Positions 17,155-25,515 of a DNA stretch of 39,025 nucleotides are shown here, piece after piece. Source of the DNA: UBA724 sp964008075 (GTDB taxonomy: Bacteria > Bacteroidota > Bacteroidia > Flavobacteriales > Flavobacteriaceae); assembly GCA_964008075.1 (NCBI GenBank), contig CAXGAP010000009.1, forward strand, positions 1 to 39,025, written 5' to 3'. Both the position numbers and the translations under genes were made by a program. Position 1 is the first letter of the stretch, and each line of letters opens with the position of its first letter. The notes under the pieces were generated by a model. It did no database searches. It saw nothing but the letters and a program-made list of their open reading frames with translations, and was not told the origin of the DNA.

Positions 17155-18039
17155 CTAATCGTACTTATCAACAAAAGTTTTTAACGCTGATCGAACTGCC
17201 TCAGAAACTGGAATTAAAGGTAACCGAAGTTGATTCTCGATCATGCCACGAAATGTAAGCACTGCCTTGATCCCACCTGGATTGCCTTCAGAATACACTA
17301 GATCAGCGATTGATTGAACGAGATTTGCGATTTCATCAGCCTTTTTGTGATCCCCTTCGATTGCAGCTTGTACGCCTGATTTAAACAAATTTGGGAATCC
17401 ACCACCAATGACTGAAATAACACCCTCAGCACCATATTGAATCAATGGGATTGCTGTTTCATCATCACCAGAAACAACAATAAACCCGTCTGGTCGACCC
17501 TTAAGAATTTCCCTTCCTTGCACCAGATCCCCGCTGGCTTCTTTAATACCAATCACATTTGGGCAGTCATGCGCAATTCTCAATGTTGTTTCAGCAGTCA
17601 TATTTGCAGCAGTCCTTCCAGGAACATTATATAATATGAGTGGCAATGGGGTTGCTGCGTCCAAAGCTTTGTAATGTCTATAAATCCCCTCTTGCGTTGG
17701 TTTGTTGTAATAGGGTGAAACTGATAATATAGCCGAAAACCCCTTCGTGTCAACCTGTTGTAGTGATTTTACCAGTGCAGCAGTGTTGTTGCCCCCAAGT
17801 CCCATGATCAAGGGTACACGATTGGCAGTTGTTTCGATAAAACAGTCAAAAATCTGTTTCTTCTCTTTAACAGAAATGGTTGATGACTCTGCAGTTGTAC
17901 CCATAGCCACCAAATAATCGATATCATTTTCAATCAAATAATCAATGAGTTGACGAAGAGACTTATAATCTACCTCAAAACTTGAAGTAAATGGAGTGAC
18001 GACTGCAACTCCAGTTCCACTAAATTGGGACTTGCTCAT
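17155..18039 (-). CDS. dapA: 4-hydroxy-tetrahydrodipicolinate synthase
   Basis: First committed step of lysine and diaminopimelate synthesis: condenses pyruvate with aspartate semialdehyde. 294 aa TIM barrel. The Schiff-base Lys is 166 (IGIKEASGD), the catalytic Tyr is 137 (ILYNVPGRT), and GTTAES (47-52) supplies the catalytic Thr. All are present. Its start overlaps the DUF6913 stop by 4 bases, so the pair is likely coupled. dapF lies 10 kb away on the same strand but in a separate unit. Confidence 0.96.
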   Translation of the reverse strand: MSKSQFSGTGVAVVTPFTSSFEVDYKSLRQLIDYLIENDIDYLVAMGTTAESSTISVKEKKQIFDCFIETTANRVPLIMGLGGNNTAALVKSLQQVDTKGFSAILSVSPYYNKPTQEGIYRHYKALDAATPLPLILYNVPGRTAANMTAETTLRIAHDCPNVIGIKEASGDLVQGREILKGRPDGFIVVSGDDETAIPLIQYGAEGVISVIGGGFPNLFKSGVQAAIEGDHKKADEIANLVQSIADLVYSEGNPGGIKAVLTFRGMIENQLRLPLIPVSEAVRSALKTFVDKYD

Positions 18040-18536
18040 TCAGTGCTGATTTTAAAGAAAAAGTTATTGAAAGTGTTAAAAAATAGCTCAGCTGAATTGT
18101 TTTCATTTCCAAGCATCAAGTCATTCAGTCTGTGATCGACTGTTGCATAGCCAACTCTAAAATCTGCTTTTACGTGAGAAGAAATAGACTGTAGCGTGCG
18201 ATTGTCATTCATAAAAAAATTGAACAACAAATCATATTTTTTGGACATAATCCTCTTCTTCATCGGATGAATAAGTGTGCCATCCCAATGCAGGTGGCGA
18301 TTGCAAAGCAAAGGACTGTAGGATGTTAATTCTTTCGATTGCTTTGGCGCATAATACACAGTCATGATTTTATTCTTTTTTATTCCGAAAATCTCTACGA
18401 TATAGTTGTTCAAATTTGGCTCATTCAAGATGCTCAAATCAATCAAACAAATGACAGACCGAACAGCATCAGGCTTATTTACTGTACGACTCGAAAGCTC
18501 ATCTAGAGCTTTTTCAACAACTCGATTTATAAACAT
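18036..18536 (-). CDS. DUF6913 family protein
   Basis: Uncharacterised 166-residue protein that I place in DUF6913, a small family of Bacteroidota commonly found beside dapA. Visible motifs: an early RSVICLIDLS strand, YYAPKQSKEL, LHWDGTL, then KYDLLFNFFMND followed by KADFRVGYA and DHRLNDLML. No signal peptide or membrane helix. The segment DLLFNFF...LQSISSHVKADFRVG resembles the N-terminal GT-B pattern of family 9 heptosyltransferases, in which a hydrophobic strand, a short helix and an RxG turn occur in this order; this is a weak analogy. It overlaps dapA by 4 bases. A perfect TAATTTTG box lies 10 bases before ATG. Confidence 0.75.
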   Translation of the reverse strand: MFINRVVEKALDELSSRTVNKPDAVRSVICLIDLSILNEPNLNNYIVEIFGIKKNKIMTVYYAPKQSKELTSYSPLLCNRHLHWDGTLIHPMKKRIMSKKYDLLFNFFMNDNRTLQSISSHVKADFRVGYATVDHRLNDLMLGNENNSAELFFNTFNNFFFKISTE

Positions 18537-18546
18537 TTTCAGTGAG

Positions 18547-18554
18547 CAAAATTA
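18547..18554 (-). promoter_or_regulatory. -7 box (TAATTTTG) before the DUF6913-dapA unit
   Basis: Perfect TAnnTTTG on the minus strand, ending 10 bases before ATG 18536 and lying after the ligA terminator. It would start a DUF6913-dapA transcript separate from ligA. Confidence 0.6.
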
Positions 18555-18591
18555 GTGATTCCACTGTTCAAAACATGATAATTTCGATTCT

Positions 18592-18629
18592 TTTTTAAAA
18601 AGAAAACAAAATGTTATATTTATAACATT
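18592..18629 (-). terminator. intrinsic terminator at the end of ligA
   Basis: A perfect 9-base inverted repeat (AATGTTATA and TATAACATT, 18610-18629, 2-base centre, so about 8 pairs with a 4-base loop) overlaps the ligA stop codon. On the minus strand it is followed by TTTTGTTTTCTTTTT. The stem is AT-rich, so its strength is uncertain. Confidence 0.6.
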
Positions 18630-20631
18630 AAGAAGAAATCATCGATAGAAAGCTTACCTCATCAATAACGGATATGCCTAGCTCGACAGCTTTGATTCGC
18701 TTTTTTGGACCCATATTTTCTCCTGCAAGCAGATAGGTTGTTTTTGAAGATAAGGACCCTGAAATTTTACCCCCATGATCTTCAATCAACTTTTTGATTT
18801 CATCTCGACTATACGAACTAAATACTCCAGAAATAACAAATGATTGACCTGAAAGTGTGTTTGAAATTGGTTGATGCTCGCACAACTTACTTTCGAATTG
18901 CAGCCCATACATTTTTAGTTGGTCTATGATTTGGATGTTTGTGAGTGAGGTAAAAAAATCTACGACACTTTCTGCAATTCTAGAGCCAATTTCCTCAACC
19001 TCAACAAGTGTATCGACATCTGCCTTGGCGAGTGCATCGATTGAACCAAAATGATAAGCCAGCTTTTTGGCAACTGTTTGTCCAACATATCGAATGCCCA
19101 AAGCAAAAAGCAATCGCTCGAAAGGTACTTTTTTCGACTCCTCAATGGCGTCCAATATGTTTTGGACTGATTTGTCGGCCATTCTTTCCAAAGGAATAAG
19201 TTGATCGTAGGTCAATGCATATAAATCTGCATACGAGACAATCAATCGCTGTTGATATAGCAGTTCAATTGTTTCACTACCAAGGCCATATATATTCATC
19301 GCCTTGCGAGAAATAAAGTGTTGGATTCTCCCCACAATTTGGGTTGGACAACCTTCATGGTTTGGACAATAATGATCTGCCTCGCCTTCAATTCTTATCA
19401 ATTCTGTTTGACAATCGGGACAATGGCTCGCATACAATACTTTCTTGGCTTCAATACTCCTTTTGTTTCGATCGACAGATGTGATCTTTGGAATAATTTC
19501 GCCACCTTTTTCAATCGCTACCGAATCACCATAATACAAATCGAGTTTTTCGATTTGGTCTGCATTGTGCAAGGAGGCTCTCTTGACAACAGTTCCACCC
19601 AATACTACAGGATCGAGTACTGCAACTGGCGTGATTGCCCCAGTTCGACCAACTTGGAATTGAACAGATTCTAAAATAGCATAGGTGCTTTCTGCCTTAA
19701 ACTTATATGCAATTGCCCATCTTGGAGATTTGGATGTGTAGCCCAATTCGTCTTGTTGAGATATGTTATTAACCTTGATGACAATGCCATCGATTTCGAA
19801 GGGAAGGTTTGAACGATCTTTCTCCCAGTGTGAAATAAAATGCATGACTTCATCAATCGATGATGCAAGCGTGTAATGCTCAGGAACATGAAATCCCAGT
19901 TTTCGTGCTGTTTGAAGACTCTCTAGTTGGGTGGAAAATAAACTTCGATCTGCAATCATTTGATACAAAAAACACTGTAGAGGACGCTTGGCAACCATCG
20001 AACTGTTTTGCAATTTTAATGTACCTGAAGCTGTGTTACGAGGGTTTCTGTAGGGCTCTTCTCCCAGGGCCACTCGTTCTTCATTCATTTTGTTGAATCC
20101 ATCAATTGGCAATACAATTTCACCTCTAATGGCAAAACGATCAGTGAAGTCTCCACGCAATTGGAGAGGAACTGTGGGGATTGTACGAATATTTTGAGTG
20201 ACTTCATCACCTTGTGTACCATCTCCTCTAGTCACTGCTTGTTCCAACATACCATTCTCGTAAGTCAAGCTGATGGAAACACCATCAAATTTGAGTTCAC
20301 AGGTGTATGTAACAGCATCTGTTCCGAGTCGTTTTTGAATTCGTTTTTCCCAATCACATAGTTCTTGTTCGTTATAGGCATTGTCCAACGAGTACATCGG
20401 AAACTCGTGCGTGATCGTTGGGAAATTTTTATTGATTGTTCCTCCAACACGCAGGGTGGGTGAATTGGGATCGAAAAACTCGGGATATTGTTTTTCAAGA
20501 TCGGCTAACTCTCGTAGCTTTTGATCAAACTCATAATCACTGATGATTGGATCGTCTAGCACATAGTATCTGTAGTTGTGATCGTGCAGGGCCTTGCGCA
20601 AAGCCAGTACATGCTCCCTGATTTGTTTCAT
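18628..20631 (-). CDS. ligA: NAD+-dependent DNA ligase
   Basis: Seals nicks in replication and repair using NAD+. 667 aa, typical. The adenylated lysine is 114 in CELKFDGVS; the N-terminal Ia domain has the YYVLDDPIISDYEFD NMN-binding motif. The OB-fold, a Cys4 zinc finger (CPDC ... CPNHEGC, about residues 405-425), helix-hairpin-helix repeats (GIRYVGQTVAKKLA, VEEIGSRIAESV) and a C-terminal BRCT domain (about 590-667, FVISGVFSSYSRDEIKKLI) follow in the normal order. The ATG overlaps the prmC stop by 4 bases. Its stop codon is inside a terminator hairpin. Confidence 0.97.
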   Translation of the reverse strand: MKQIREHVLALRKALHDHNYRYYVLDDPIISDYEFDQKLRELADLEKQYPEFFDPNSPTLRVGGTINKNFPTITHEFPMYSLDNAYNEQELCDWEKRIQKRLGTDAVTYTCELKFDGVSISLTYENGMLEQAVTRGDGTQGDEVTQNIRTIPTVPLQLRGDFTDRFAIRGEIVLPIDGFNKMNEERVALGEEPYRNPRNTASGTLKLQNSSMVAKRPLQCFLYQMIADRSLFSTQLESLQTARKLGFHVPEHYTLASSIDEVMHFISHWEKDRSNLPFEIDGIVIKVNNISQQDELGYTSKSPRWAIAYKFKAESTYAILESVQFQVGRTGAITPVAVLDPVVLGGTVVKRASLHNADQIEKLDLYYGDSVAIEKGGEIIPKITSVDRNKRSIEAKKVLYASHCPDCQTELIRIEGEADHYCPNHEGCPTQIVGRIQHFISRKAMNIYGLGSETIELLYQQRLIVSYADLYALTYDQLIPLERMADKSVQNILDAIEESKKVPFERLLFALGIRYVGQTVAKKLAYHFGSIDALAKADVDTLVEVEEIGSRIAESVVDFFTSLTNIQIIDQLKMYGLQFESKLCEHQPISNTLSGQSFVISGVFSSYSRDEIKKLIEDHGGKISGSLSSKTTYLLAGENMGPKKRIKAVELGISVIDEVSFLSMISS

Positions 20632-21470
20632 TTTGTAGTTTTCGCGACCAACATTCGGGCAGTGTTTCCTATATCATTTTCGACTACAATATCGACAAAT
20701 TTCATCACTTTTAAAAACGATATCACCTGCTCAAAAGTCTTTGGGTTTATCTCAAAATACAGTCTTCCACCAGGACATAAGTGTTTTGCAGCAAATTGGA
20801 TGATTGCACGATAAAATTGTATCGAATCGTCGGCAGCTGTAAACAGTGCCAAGTGGGGTTCGTAATGGAGTACATTGTCACCGATTTCTACTCTTTCCTC
20901 TTCCAATACATAAGGAGGATTCGAAACGATAATGTCCCATCTCTGTTCGGTATCAATTGTTGAAAGTATATCAACATTTGAAAAGTTTACAGACGATCCA
21001 ATCGACTTTGCTGTTTGCTTTGCAAGTTGAATTGCTTTGTGAGAGATGTCCCAAGCATTGACTTTGGCGTTCAAATGTTTTTCGAGTGCAAAAGCGATGC
21101 AGCCACTTCCTGTGCAGATATCTAAAACACTGGAGTTCTGTTGTTCTTGCTCTTTCATCCAATAGACCAAACTCTCTGTTTCGGGTCTTGGAATCAATAC
21201 ATTATTATTGACATTGACAGGTACTTCTGCAAAAGTGACTTGTCCTGTTATATATTGTATCGGTTCTTTTTTTTCAAGTCGAGTGATATATTCAACCAAG
21301 TTCCTAAGGCTATTTTTCTCTATTATTTCATCACTATTTAAAATCATCTCAGCACGACTCCTTTTGAGGGCAAACTCTACCAGTTGGGCATATAGAGAAT
21401 CGACCTCTGTTTTTGGATAGACAGCAGTCATCTTTTTATCAAAAAATAATCGAAATTCCTTATGTGTCAT
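20628..21470 (-). CDS. prmC: release factor glutamine N5-methyltransferase
   Basis: Methylates the Gln of the GGQ motif in release factors RF1/RF2, needed for efficient termination. 280 aa. The N-terminal helical domain is about 1-90; the catalytic domain has PRPETE (95-100), the SAM-binding DICTGSG (117-123) and the substrate motif NPPY (184-187). It overlaps the GNAT gene upstream by 11 bases and ligA downstream by 4 bases. No release factor gene is in this window. Confidence 0.95.
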   Translation of the reverse strand: MTHKEFRLFFDKKMTAVYPKTEVDSLYAQLVEFALKRSRAEMILNSDEIIEKNSLRNLVEYITRLEKKEPIQYITGQVTFAEVPVNVNNNVLIPRPETESLVYWMKEQEQQNSSVLDICTGSGCIAFALEKHLNAKVNAWDISHKAIQLAKQTAKSIGSSVNFSNVDILSTIDTEQRWDIIVSNPPYVLEEERVEIGDNVLHYEPHLALFTAADDSIQFYRAIIQFAAKHLCPGGRLYFEINPKTFEQVISFLKVMKFVDIVVENDIGNTARMLVAKTTK

Positions 21471-21963
21471 CTCGCAACGATTTAACCATCCATACAGGAC
21501 AAGAACAATGACCAGTATTGCCTAGTGGATGTTCGATATATTCAAATCCAAATTTTTGATATAGTTTTTGAGCGTGCATCATATTCGGCATTGTTTCAAG
21601 ATAGCAATCTGTAAAGCCAAACCTCTGGGCTTGTTGCAAACATTTGTGCATCATTTGACTACCCAACCCATTTCCTCTTGCCTTTGGAAGAAAATACATT
21701 TTTTGCAACTCACAATACCCATCAGGTCCATTACGCAAGGGTGCAATACCAGCACCTCCCAAAATACGATTTCGATAACACACGACCCAATAATCGGCGT
21801 TTACATATTGATAGGCATCATACATTGCATCGACTTCGGGGTCGGATAAAGCAGTTCCATCGAATGGAACCTTCATTTCGATCAGCACCTCTCGTAAGAC
21901 TTGTGCCAAAATAACATTATCCTCAGGACGCACCAAACGAATCTCCCATTGGTCTGTTGCCAT
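21460..21963 (-). CDS. GNAT family N-acetyltransferase
   Basis: Predicted acetyl-CoA-dependent acetyltransferase, 167 aa, with the GNAT fold: a central strand GGAGIAPL, a strand ending LQKMYFLPKARGNGLG with the acetyl-CoA pyrophosphate loop RGNGLG (96-101), and a C-terminal strand FTDCYLETMPNMMHAQKLYQKFGF typical of the family. The substrate is unknown. It heads the long minus-strand run and diverges from ribD with 45 bases between starts. Confidence 0.88.
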   Translation of the reverse strand: MATDQWEIRLVRPEDNVILAQVLREVLIEMKVPFDGTALSDPEVDAMYDAYQYVNADYWVVCYRNRILGGAGIAPLRNGPDGYCELQKMYFLPKARGNGLGSQMMHKCLQQAQRFGFTDCYLETMPNMMHAQKLYQKFGFEYIEHPLGNTGHCSCPVWMVKSLRDDT

Positions 21964-22002
21964 TTCTTTAGCTTATTTTTGTTGTTTAAATTTACAATCA
22001 AA

Positions 22003-22006
22003 TTTG
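22003..22006 (+). promoter_or_regulatory. possible -7 box (CAAATTTG) before ribD
   Basis: TTTG core at 22003-22006 within CAAATTTG (one mismatch to TAnnTTTG), ending two bases before the ribD ATG, with a TTG 17 bases upstream of the box. Confidence 0.4.
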
Positions 22007-22008
22007 GT

Positions 22009-23052
22009 ATGAGTCACTCCAAATTTATGAACAAATGTATCGAGCTGGCACAGCGAGGGCTAGGAAACACCTTTCCCAACCCACTGGTTGGGTCTGTCGT
22101 TGTGTCCAACAATAAGGTCATTGGATCGGGTTGGCATCAAAAAGCGGGAGAACCACATGCAGAAGTATACGCCATTCGTTCTGTTCAAGATACGAGTACT
22201 TTGCCAACATCCACTTTATATGTCAATTTAGAGCCTTGTAGTCATCATGGCAAAACCCCACCTTGTACAGATTTAATTATTCAAAGTGGTATTCGGCATG
22301 TGGTTGTTGGAATGCTTGACCCATTTGAAAAAGTAAATGGACAGGGGGTTGAGAAACTACGCAATGCAGGCATAAAAGTTGACCTTGGCGTGGAAGAGGA
22401 GTCTTGCAAATCACTCAACAAACGTTTCCTCACTGCGATCCACAACAAACGTCCTTATGTGATATTAAAATGGGTAAAAACAAAAGATGGATACATTGCT
22501 CCAAAGCACAAAAAAAACAATTTACCTGTTTGGATCAGCAATTCAATTTCGAGAACATTGGCACATCAATGGCGCGCTGAAGAACAATCGATTTTAATTG
22601 GGAGCCAAACTGCTGTTGACGATAACCCCGCCTTAACCACCAGGCGAATTGATGGCCCCTCTCCCACTCGAATTCTGATCGACCCAAATGAAAAGATAAA
22701 TCGTAATGCCAAACTGTTTGCAGCCGATCAAAAAGTGATCGTTTACACAAATAATCATTCGCGAGTCGATAAACATATAAACTATGTTTCTATAGATTTT
22801 TCCAACAGTGGATTGGAACAAATTTTGAGCGACTTATATCTCAAAAACATACAATCCGTTTTGGTAGAGGGTGGTGCCAAAACGCTTCAGTATTTCATTG
22901 ATGCTGGCATGTGGGATGAGGCAAAAGTATTCACAGGGCAGGGAACATTTGGAGATGGGATATTGGCACCAGACACATCATCATTTACCAACGCACCAGC
23001 ATCGGTTGCTGAGCTAGATGGAGATGTTTTGGAAGTGTGGGTCAATCACTAA
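22009..23052 (+). CDS. ribD: bifunctional riboflavin deaminase/reductase
   Basis: Two consecutive steps of riboflavin synthesis: deamination of the pyrimidine and NADPH reduction of its ribosyl chain. 347 aa from ATG 22009 (MSHSKFMNKCIELA); the open frame upstream overlaps the divergent GNAT gene and was rejected. The deaminase half has HAE (50-52) and zinc ligands Cys 77 and Cys 86 (EPCSHHGKTPPC). The reductase half (about 145-347) has KWVKTKDGYIA and the SVLVEGGAKTLQ motif. Other rib genes are not in this window, and I see no FMN riboswitch in the short 45-base upstream gap. Its 3' end overlaps the thioesterase on the other strand by 11 bases. Confidence 0.95.
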   Translation: MSHSKFMNKCIELAQRGLGNTFPNPLVGSVVVSNNKVIGSGWHQKAGEPHAEVYAIRSVQDTSTLPTSTLYVNLEPCSHHGKTPPCTDLIIQSGIRHVVVGMLDPFEKVNGQGVEKLRNAGIKVDLGVEEESCKSLNKRFLTAIHNKRPYVILKWVKTKDGYIAPKHKKNNLPVWISNSISRTLAHQWRAEEQSILIGSQTAVDDNPALTTRRIDGPSPTRILIDPNEKINRNAKLFAADQKVIVYTNNHSRVDKHINYVSIDFSNSGLEQILSDLYLKNIQSVLVEGGAKTLQYFIDAGMWDEAKVFTGQGTFGDGILAPDTSSFTNAPASVAELDGDVLEVWVNH

Positions 23053-23446
23053 TAGCATCAATAAAAAACGCTGGACAACGCATGATTTTTTTGGTCTCAG
23101 CACTGACAAAAGTTAATCGGGTTTTGGCAGTTGTACAAAGTCTTTTGTCATGATTATAAATGGAATAGGAGAAGTCAATAATAGAACTCGGTTTTTGATC
23201 TATACAGATTTCAATTTCGATCGCATCATCAAAATATAATGGATGTTTGAACTCTGTAGAAAGTGATAACACTGGCAGCAGTATGCCTTGCTTTTCTAGC
23301 TTTGCATAACTTAACCCTAAGGAGCGTAACCATTCGATTCTTGCAAGCTCAAAATAAGTAGCATAACTACCATGGTGAATGACACCCATTTGATCAGTTT
23401 CCGCATAGCGAGTTTTTAATTTAAGGATGAATTTTTTCTTACACAC
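23042..23446 (-). CDS. acyl-CoA thioesterase, hotdog fold (YbgC/FadM-like)
   Basis: Small single-domain hotdog protein that likely hydrolyses acyl-CoA thioesters. The hallmark RYAETDQMGVIHHGSYATYFE near the N-terminus includes the catalytic Asp and the His-containing HHGSY; a long strand SSIIDFSYSIYNHDKRL follows. I propose GTG 23446 (134 aa), because a perfect TACTTTTG box lies 16 bases before it and family members start about here. The frame extends to an ATG at 23518, which would add 24 hydrophobic or basic residues with no family match. It overlaps ribD at the 3' ends. Confidence 0.85.
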   Translation of the reverse strand: MCKKKFILKLKTRYAETDQMGVIHHGSYATYFELARIEWLRSLGLSYAKLEKQGILLPVLSLSTEFKHPLYFDDAIEIEICIDQKPSSIIDFSYSIYNHDKRLCTTAKTRLTFVSAETKKIMRCPAFFIDAISD

Positions 23447-23462
23447 AATAAGGATTTTCTTA

Positions 23463-23470
23463 CAAAAGTA
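23463..23470 (-). promoter_or_regulatory. -7 box (TACTTTTG) before the thioesterase gene
   Basis: Perfect TAnnTTTG on the minus strand, ending 16 bases before GTG 23446. It lies inside the frame of the longer alternative start, which supports the shorter protein. Confidence 0.5.
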
Positions 23471-23556
23471 AATTAATTTGTTCGTCCATAAGATGCACAA
23501 AAGTTTCTTAAAATTCAATACTAAAAAAGTTTTTTTTCATTTTTTTTCAATGCATA

Positions 23557-23588
23557 TTTGTTACAAAGTTTTAAATAAAATATTTTCA
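23557..23588 (+). promoter_or_regulatory. likely dnaA promoter
   Basis: TTTG (23557-23560), 20 bases, then TATTTTCA (23581-23588), a fair match to the Bacteroidota -33/-7 pair. It lies 35 bases before the dnaA ATG. The surrounding 100 bases are very AT-rich; I see no DnaA-box (TTATCCACA-like) cluster, so no origin is called. Confidence 0.4.
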
Positions 23589-23623
23589 AAAGTCCCCATA
23601 GAAAATAAAAAACACGACTTATA

Positions 23624-25051
23624 ATGCAGCAAACTGCTGAATCTGTTTGGGAAAAATGCTTAGATTTTGTTGAGGACAATATCGATCCACAAGCATTTAA
23701 GACTTGGTTTAAACCTATTGTGCCAGTGAAGTTAAATGATAACGCATTGAACATAGAAGTGCCAAGTAAATTTTTCTACGAATGGATTGAAGAGCATTAC
23801 ATCAAAATTCTAAAAACTTCGCTCCATAAAGAACTCGGTGATGATGCACGACTGGTGTACATTATCAGAATGGAAAACACCTACGGCAGTAAGCTTCCCT
23901 TTACACAAAAAATACCTAGTATTAGTCGAAATGGAATTGACAATCAAAGTATTGAAGCGCCAAGTCAAGGTGAAACATATGGGCTTAAAAACCCATTTAT
24001 AATCCCCGGAATTCGCAACCTCAAAATTGAATCTCAATTAAATGCCAACTATAATTTTGACAATTTTTTGGAAGGCGACTCCAACCGACTTGCACGATCC
24101 GCTGGTATTGCAGTAGCTAATCGACCAGGTGGTACGTCCTTCAACCCTTTACTTATTTTTGGAGGCGTTGGTTTGGGGAAAACTCATCTTGCACACGCCG
24201 TTGGTGTTCAAGTCAAGGAAAATTATCCTGAGAAAACTGTGCTATATATTTCTGCTGAAAAATTTACCCAACAATACATTGACGCCATAAAGAAAAACAA
24301 TAGGAATGACTTCATTCACTTCTACCAACTCATCGATGTATTAATCATTGATGACGTACAGTTTTTTTCAGGAAAGTCTGGGACGCAAGATGTGTTCTTT
24401 CATATTTTCAACCACTTACATCAAAATGGAAAACAGGTCATCCTAACTTCTGACAAAGCACCAGTTGATATGCAAGACATAGAGCAGCGATTACTATCCC
24501 GATTTAAGTGGGGGCTTTCTGCTGAACTCCAAAAACCTGATTATGAAACGCGTGTTTCAATTTTAAAAAACAAATTGTATAGAGATGGTGTTGAATTGTC
24601 AGACGACATTATTTCGTATGTGGCCAAGTCAGTCAAAACAAATATACGTGAGCTTGAGGGAGCTATCATCTCTTTAATCGCTCAGTCTTCCTTTAACAAA
24701 CTGGAAGTAACACCTGAACTTGCTAAGCAAGTAGTTGAGAAATTTGTCAGAAACACCAAACGTGAAATTTCAATCGATTACATCCAAAAAGTAGTTTCTG
24801 ATTATTTCAAAATGGATGTGACCACACTACAGTCAAAAACACGTAAACGCCACATTGTACAAGCAAGACAATTGGCTATGTTTTTTGCCAAAAAACTAAC
24901 TAAGGCTTCTTTAGCCAACATTGGTCAGCAAATCGGTCATCGCGATCATGCGACAGTGCTTCACGCTTGCAAAACAGTTGACAATTTGGCATTTACCGAC
25001 AAACAATTTCGTAAGTACGTCGAAGACCTTACCAAGAAATTCTCAAATTAA
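23624..25051 (+). CDS. dnaA: chromosomal replication initiator DnaA
   Basis: Initiator ATPase that binds DnaA boxes and opens the origin. 475 aa. Domain I is at 1-85 (VWEKCLDFVEDNIDPQAFKTWF), followed by a short linker. The AAA+ domain has Walker A GGVGLGKTH (180-188) and Walker B LIIDDVQF (240-247) and the arginine-finger region SRFKWGL. Domain IV at the C-terminus carries the DNA-binding signature GHRDHATVLHAC. All are intact. It stands alone without dnaN or recF, followed after 5 bases by the phosphatase gene, so the three plus-strand genes 23624-26230 probably form one unit. Confidence 0.97.
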   Translation: MQQTAESVWEKCLDFVEDNIDPQAFKTWFKPIVPVKLNDNALNIEVPSKFFYEWIEEHYIKILKTSLHKELGDDARLVYIIRMENTYGSKLPFTQKIPSISRNGIDNQSIEAPSQGETYGLKNPFIIPGIRNLKIESQLNANYNFDNFLEGDSNRLARSAGIAVANRPGGTSFNPLLIFGGVGLGKTHLAHAVGVQVKENYPEKTVLYISAEKFTQQYIDAIKKNNRNDFIHFYQLIDVLIIDDVQFFSGKSGTQDVFFHIFNHLHQNGKQVILTSDKAPVDMQDIEQRLLSRFKWGLSAELQKPDYETRVSILKNKLYRDGVELSDDIISYVAKSVKTNIRELEGAIISLIAQSSFNKLEVTPELAKQVVEKFVRNTKREISIDYIQKVVSDYFKMDVTTLQSKTRKRHIVQARQLAMFFAKKLTKASLANIGQQIGHRDHATVLHACKTVDNLAFTDKQFRKYVEDLTKKFSN

Positions 25052-25056
25052 AACCC

Positions 25057-25515
25057 ATGACCAAGCGAATCCTTATGGTGTGCTTGGGAAATATCTGTCG
25101 TTCTCCACTCGCCCATGGAATTATGGCGCATAAGCTCCCTGGCTCTTTTGTTGATTCTGCAGGAACTGGATCATATCACATTACGAGTCCTCCAGACCCT
25201 AGATCGATTGAAGTTGCCAAGCAAAATGGAATCGATATTCGTTATCAAAGTGCACGAAAATTTGAAACCAAGGATTTTGGCGATTTTGATCATATTTATG
25301 TTATGGATCGACAGAACTACAGAGACGTTGTTGCAAAAGCAAATACCCCTGCAGAGGTTGACAAAGTAGAGTTGATTTGTGAGGCAGCAGACATGGGCTT
25401 AATCCCTGTACCTGACCCATATTATGGTAGTGATGATGACTTTCTAAAAGTATTTGATATGGTCAATAATGCATGCGATCGCATTGTAAAAAAATGGGAG
25501 GAAAACGATGGTTAA
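25057..25515 (+). CDS. low-molecular-weight protein-tyrosine phosphatase
   Basis: Predicted cytoplasmic phosphatase, 152 aa. The active-site loop V-CLGNICRS at 8-16 gives nucleophile Cys 9 and Arg 15; the general acid lies in VPDPYYGSD toward the C-terminus. In bacteria such enzymes act on phosphotyrosine or phosphoarginine proteins; the target here is unknown and no tyrosine kinase gene is in the window. It starts 5 bases after dnaA and overlaps the following methylase gene by 8 bases. Confidence 0.93.
   Translation: MTKRILMVCLGNICRSPLAHGIMAHKLPGSFVDSAGTGSYHITSPPDPRSIEVAKQNGIDIRYQSARKFETKDFGDFDHIYVMDRQNYRDVVAKANTPAEVDKVELICEAADMGLIPVPDPYYGSDDDFLKVFDMVNNACDRIVKKWEENDG

Noticed and set aside
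23519..23623. AT-rich gap before dnaA as the replication origin
   Set aside because: No DnaA-box cluster (TTATCCACA-like) was seen and the gap is only about 105 bases; a promoter explains it better.
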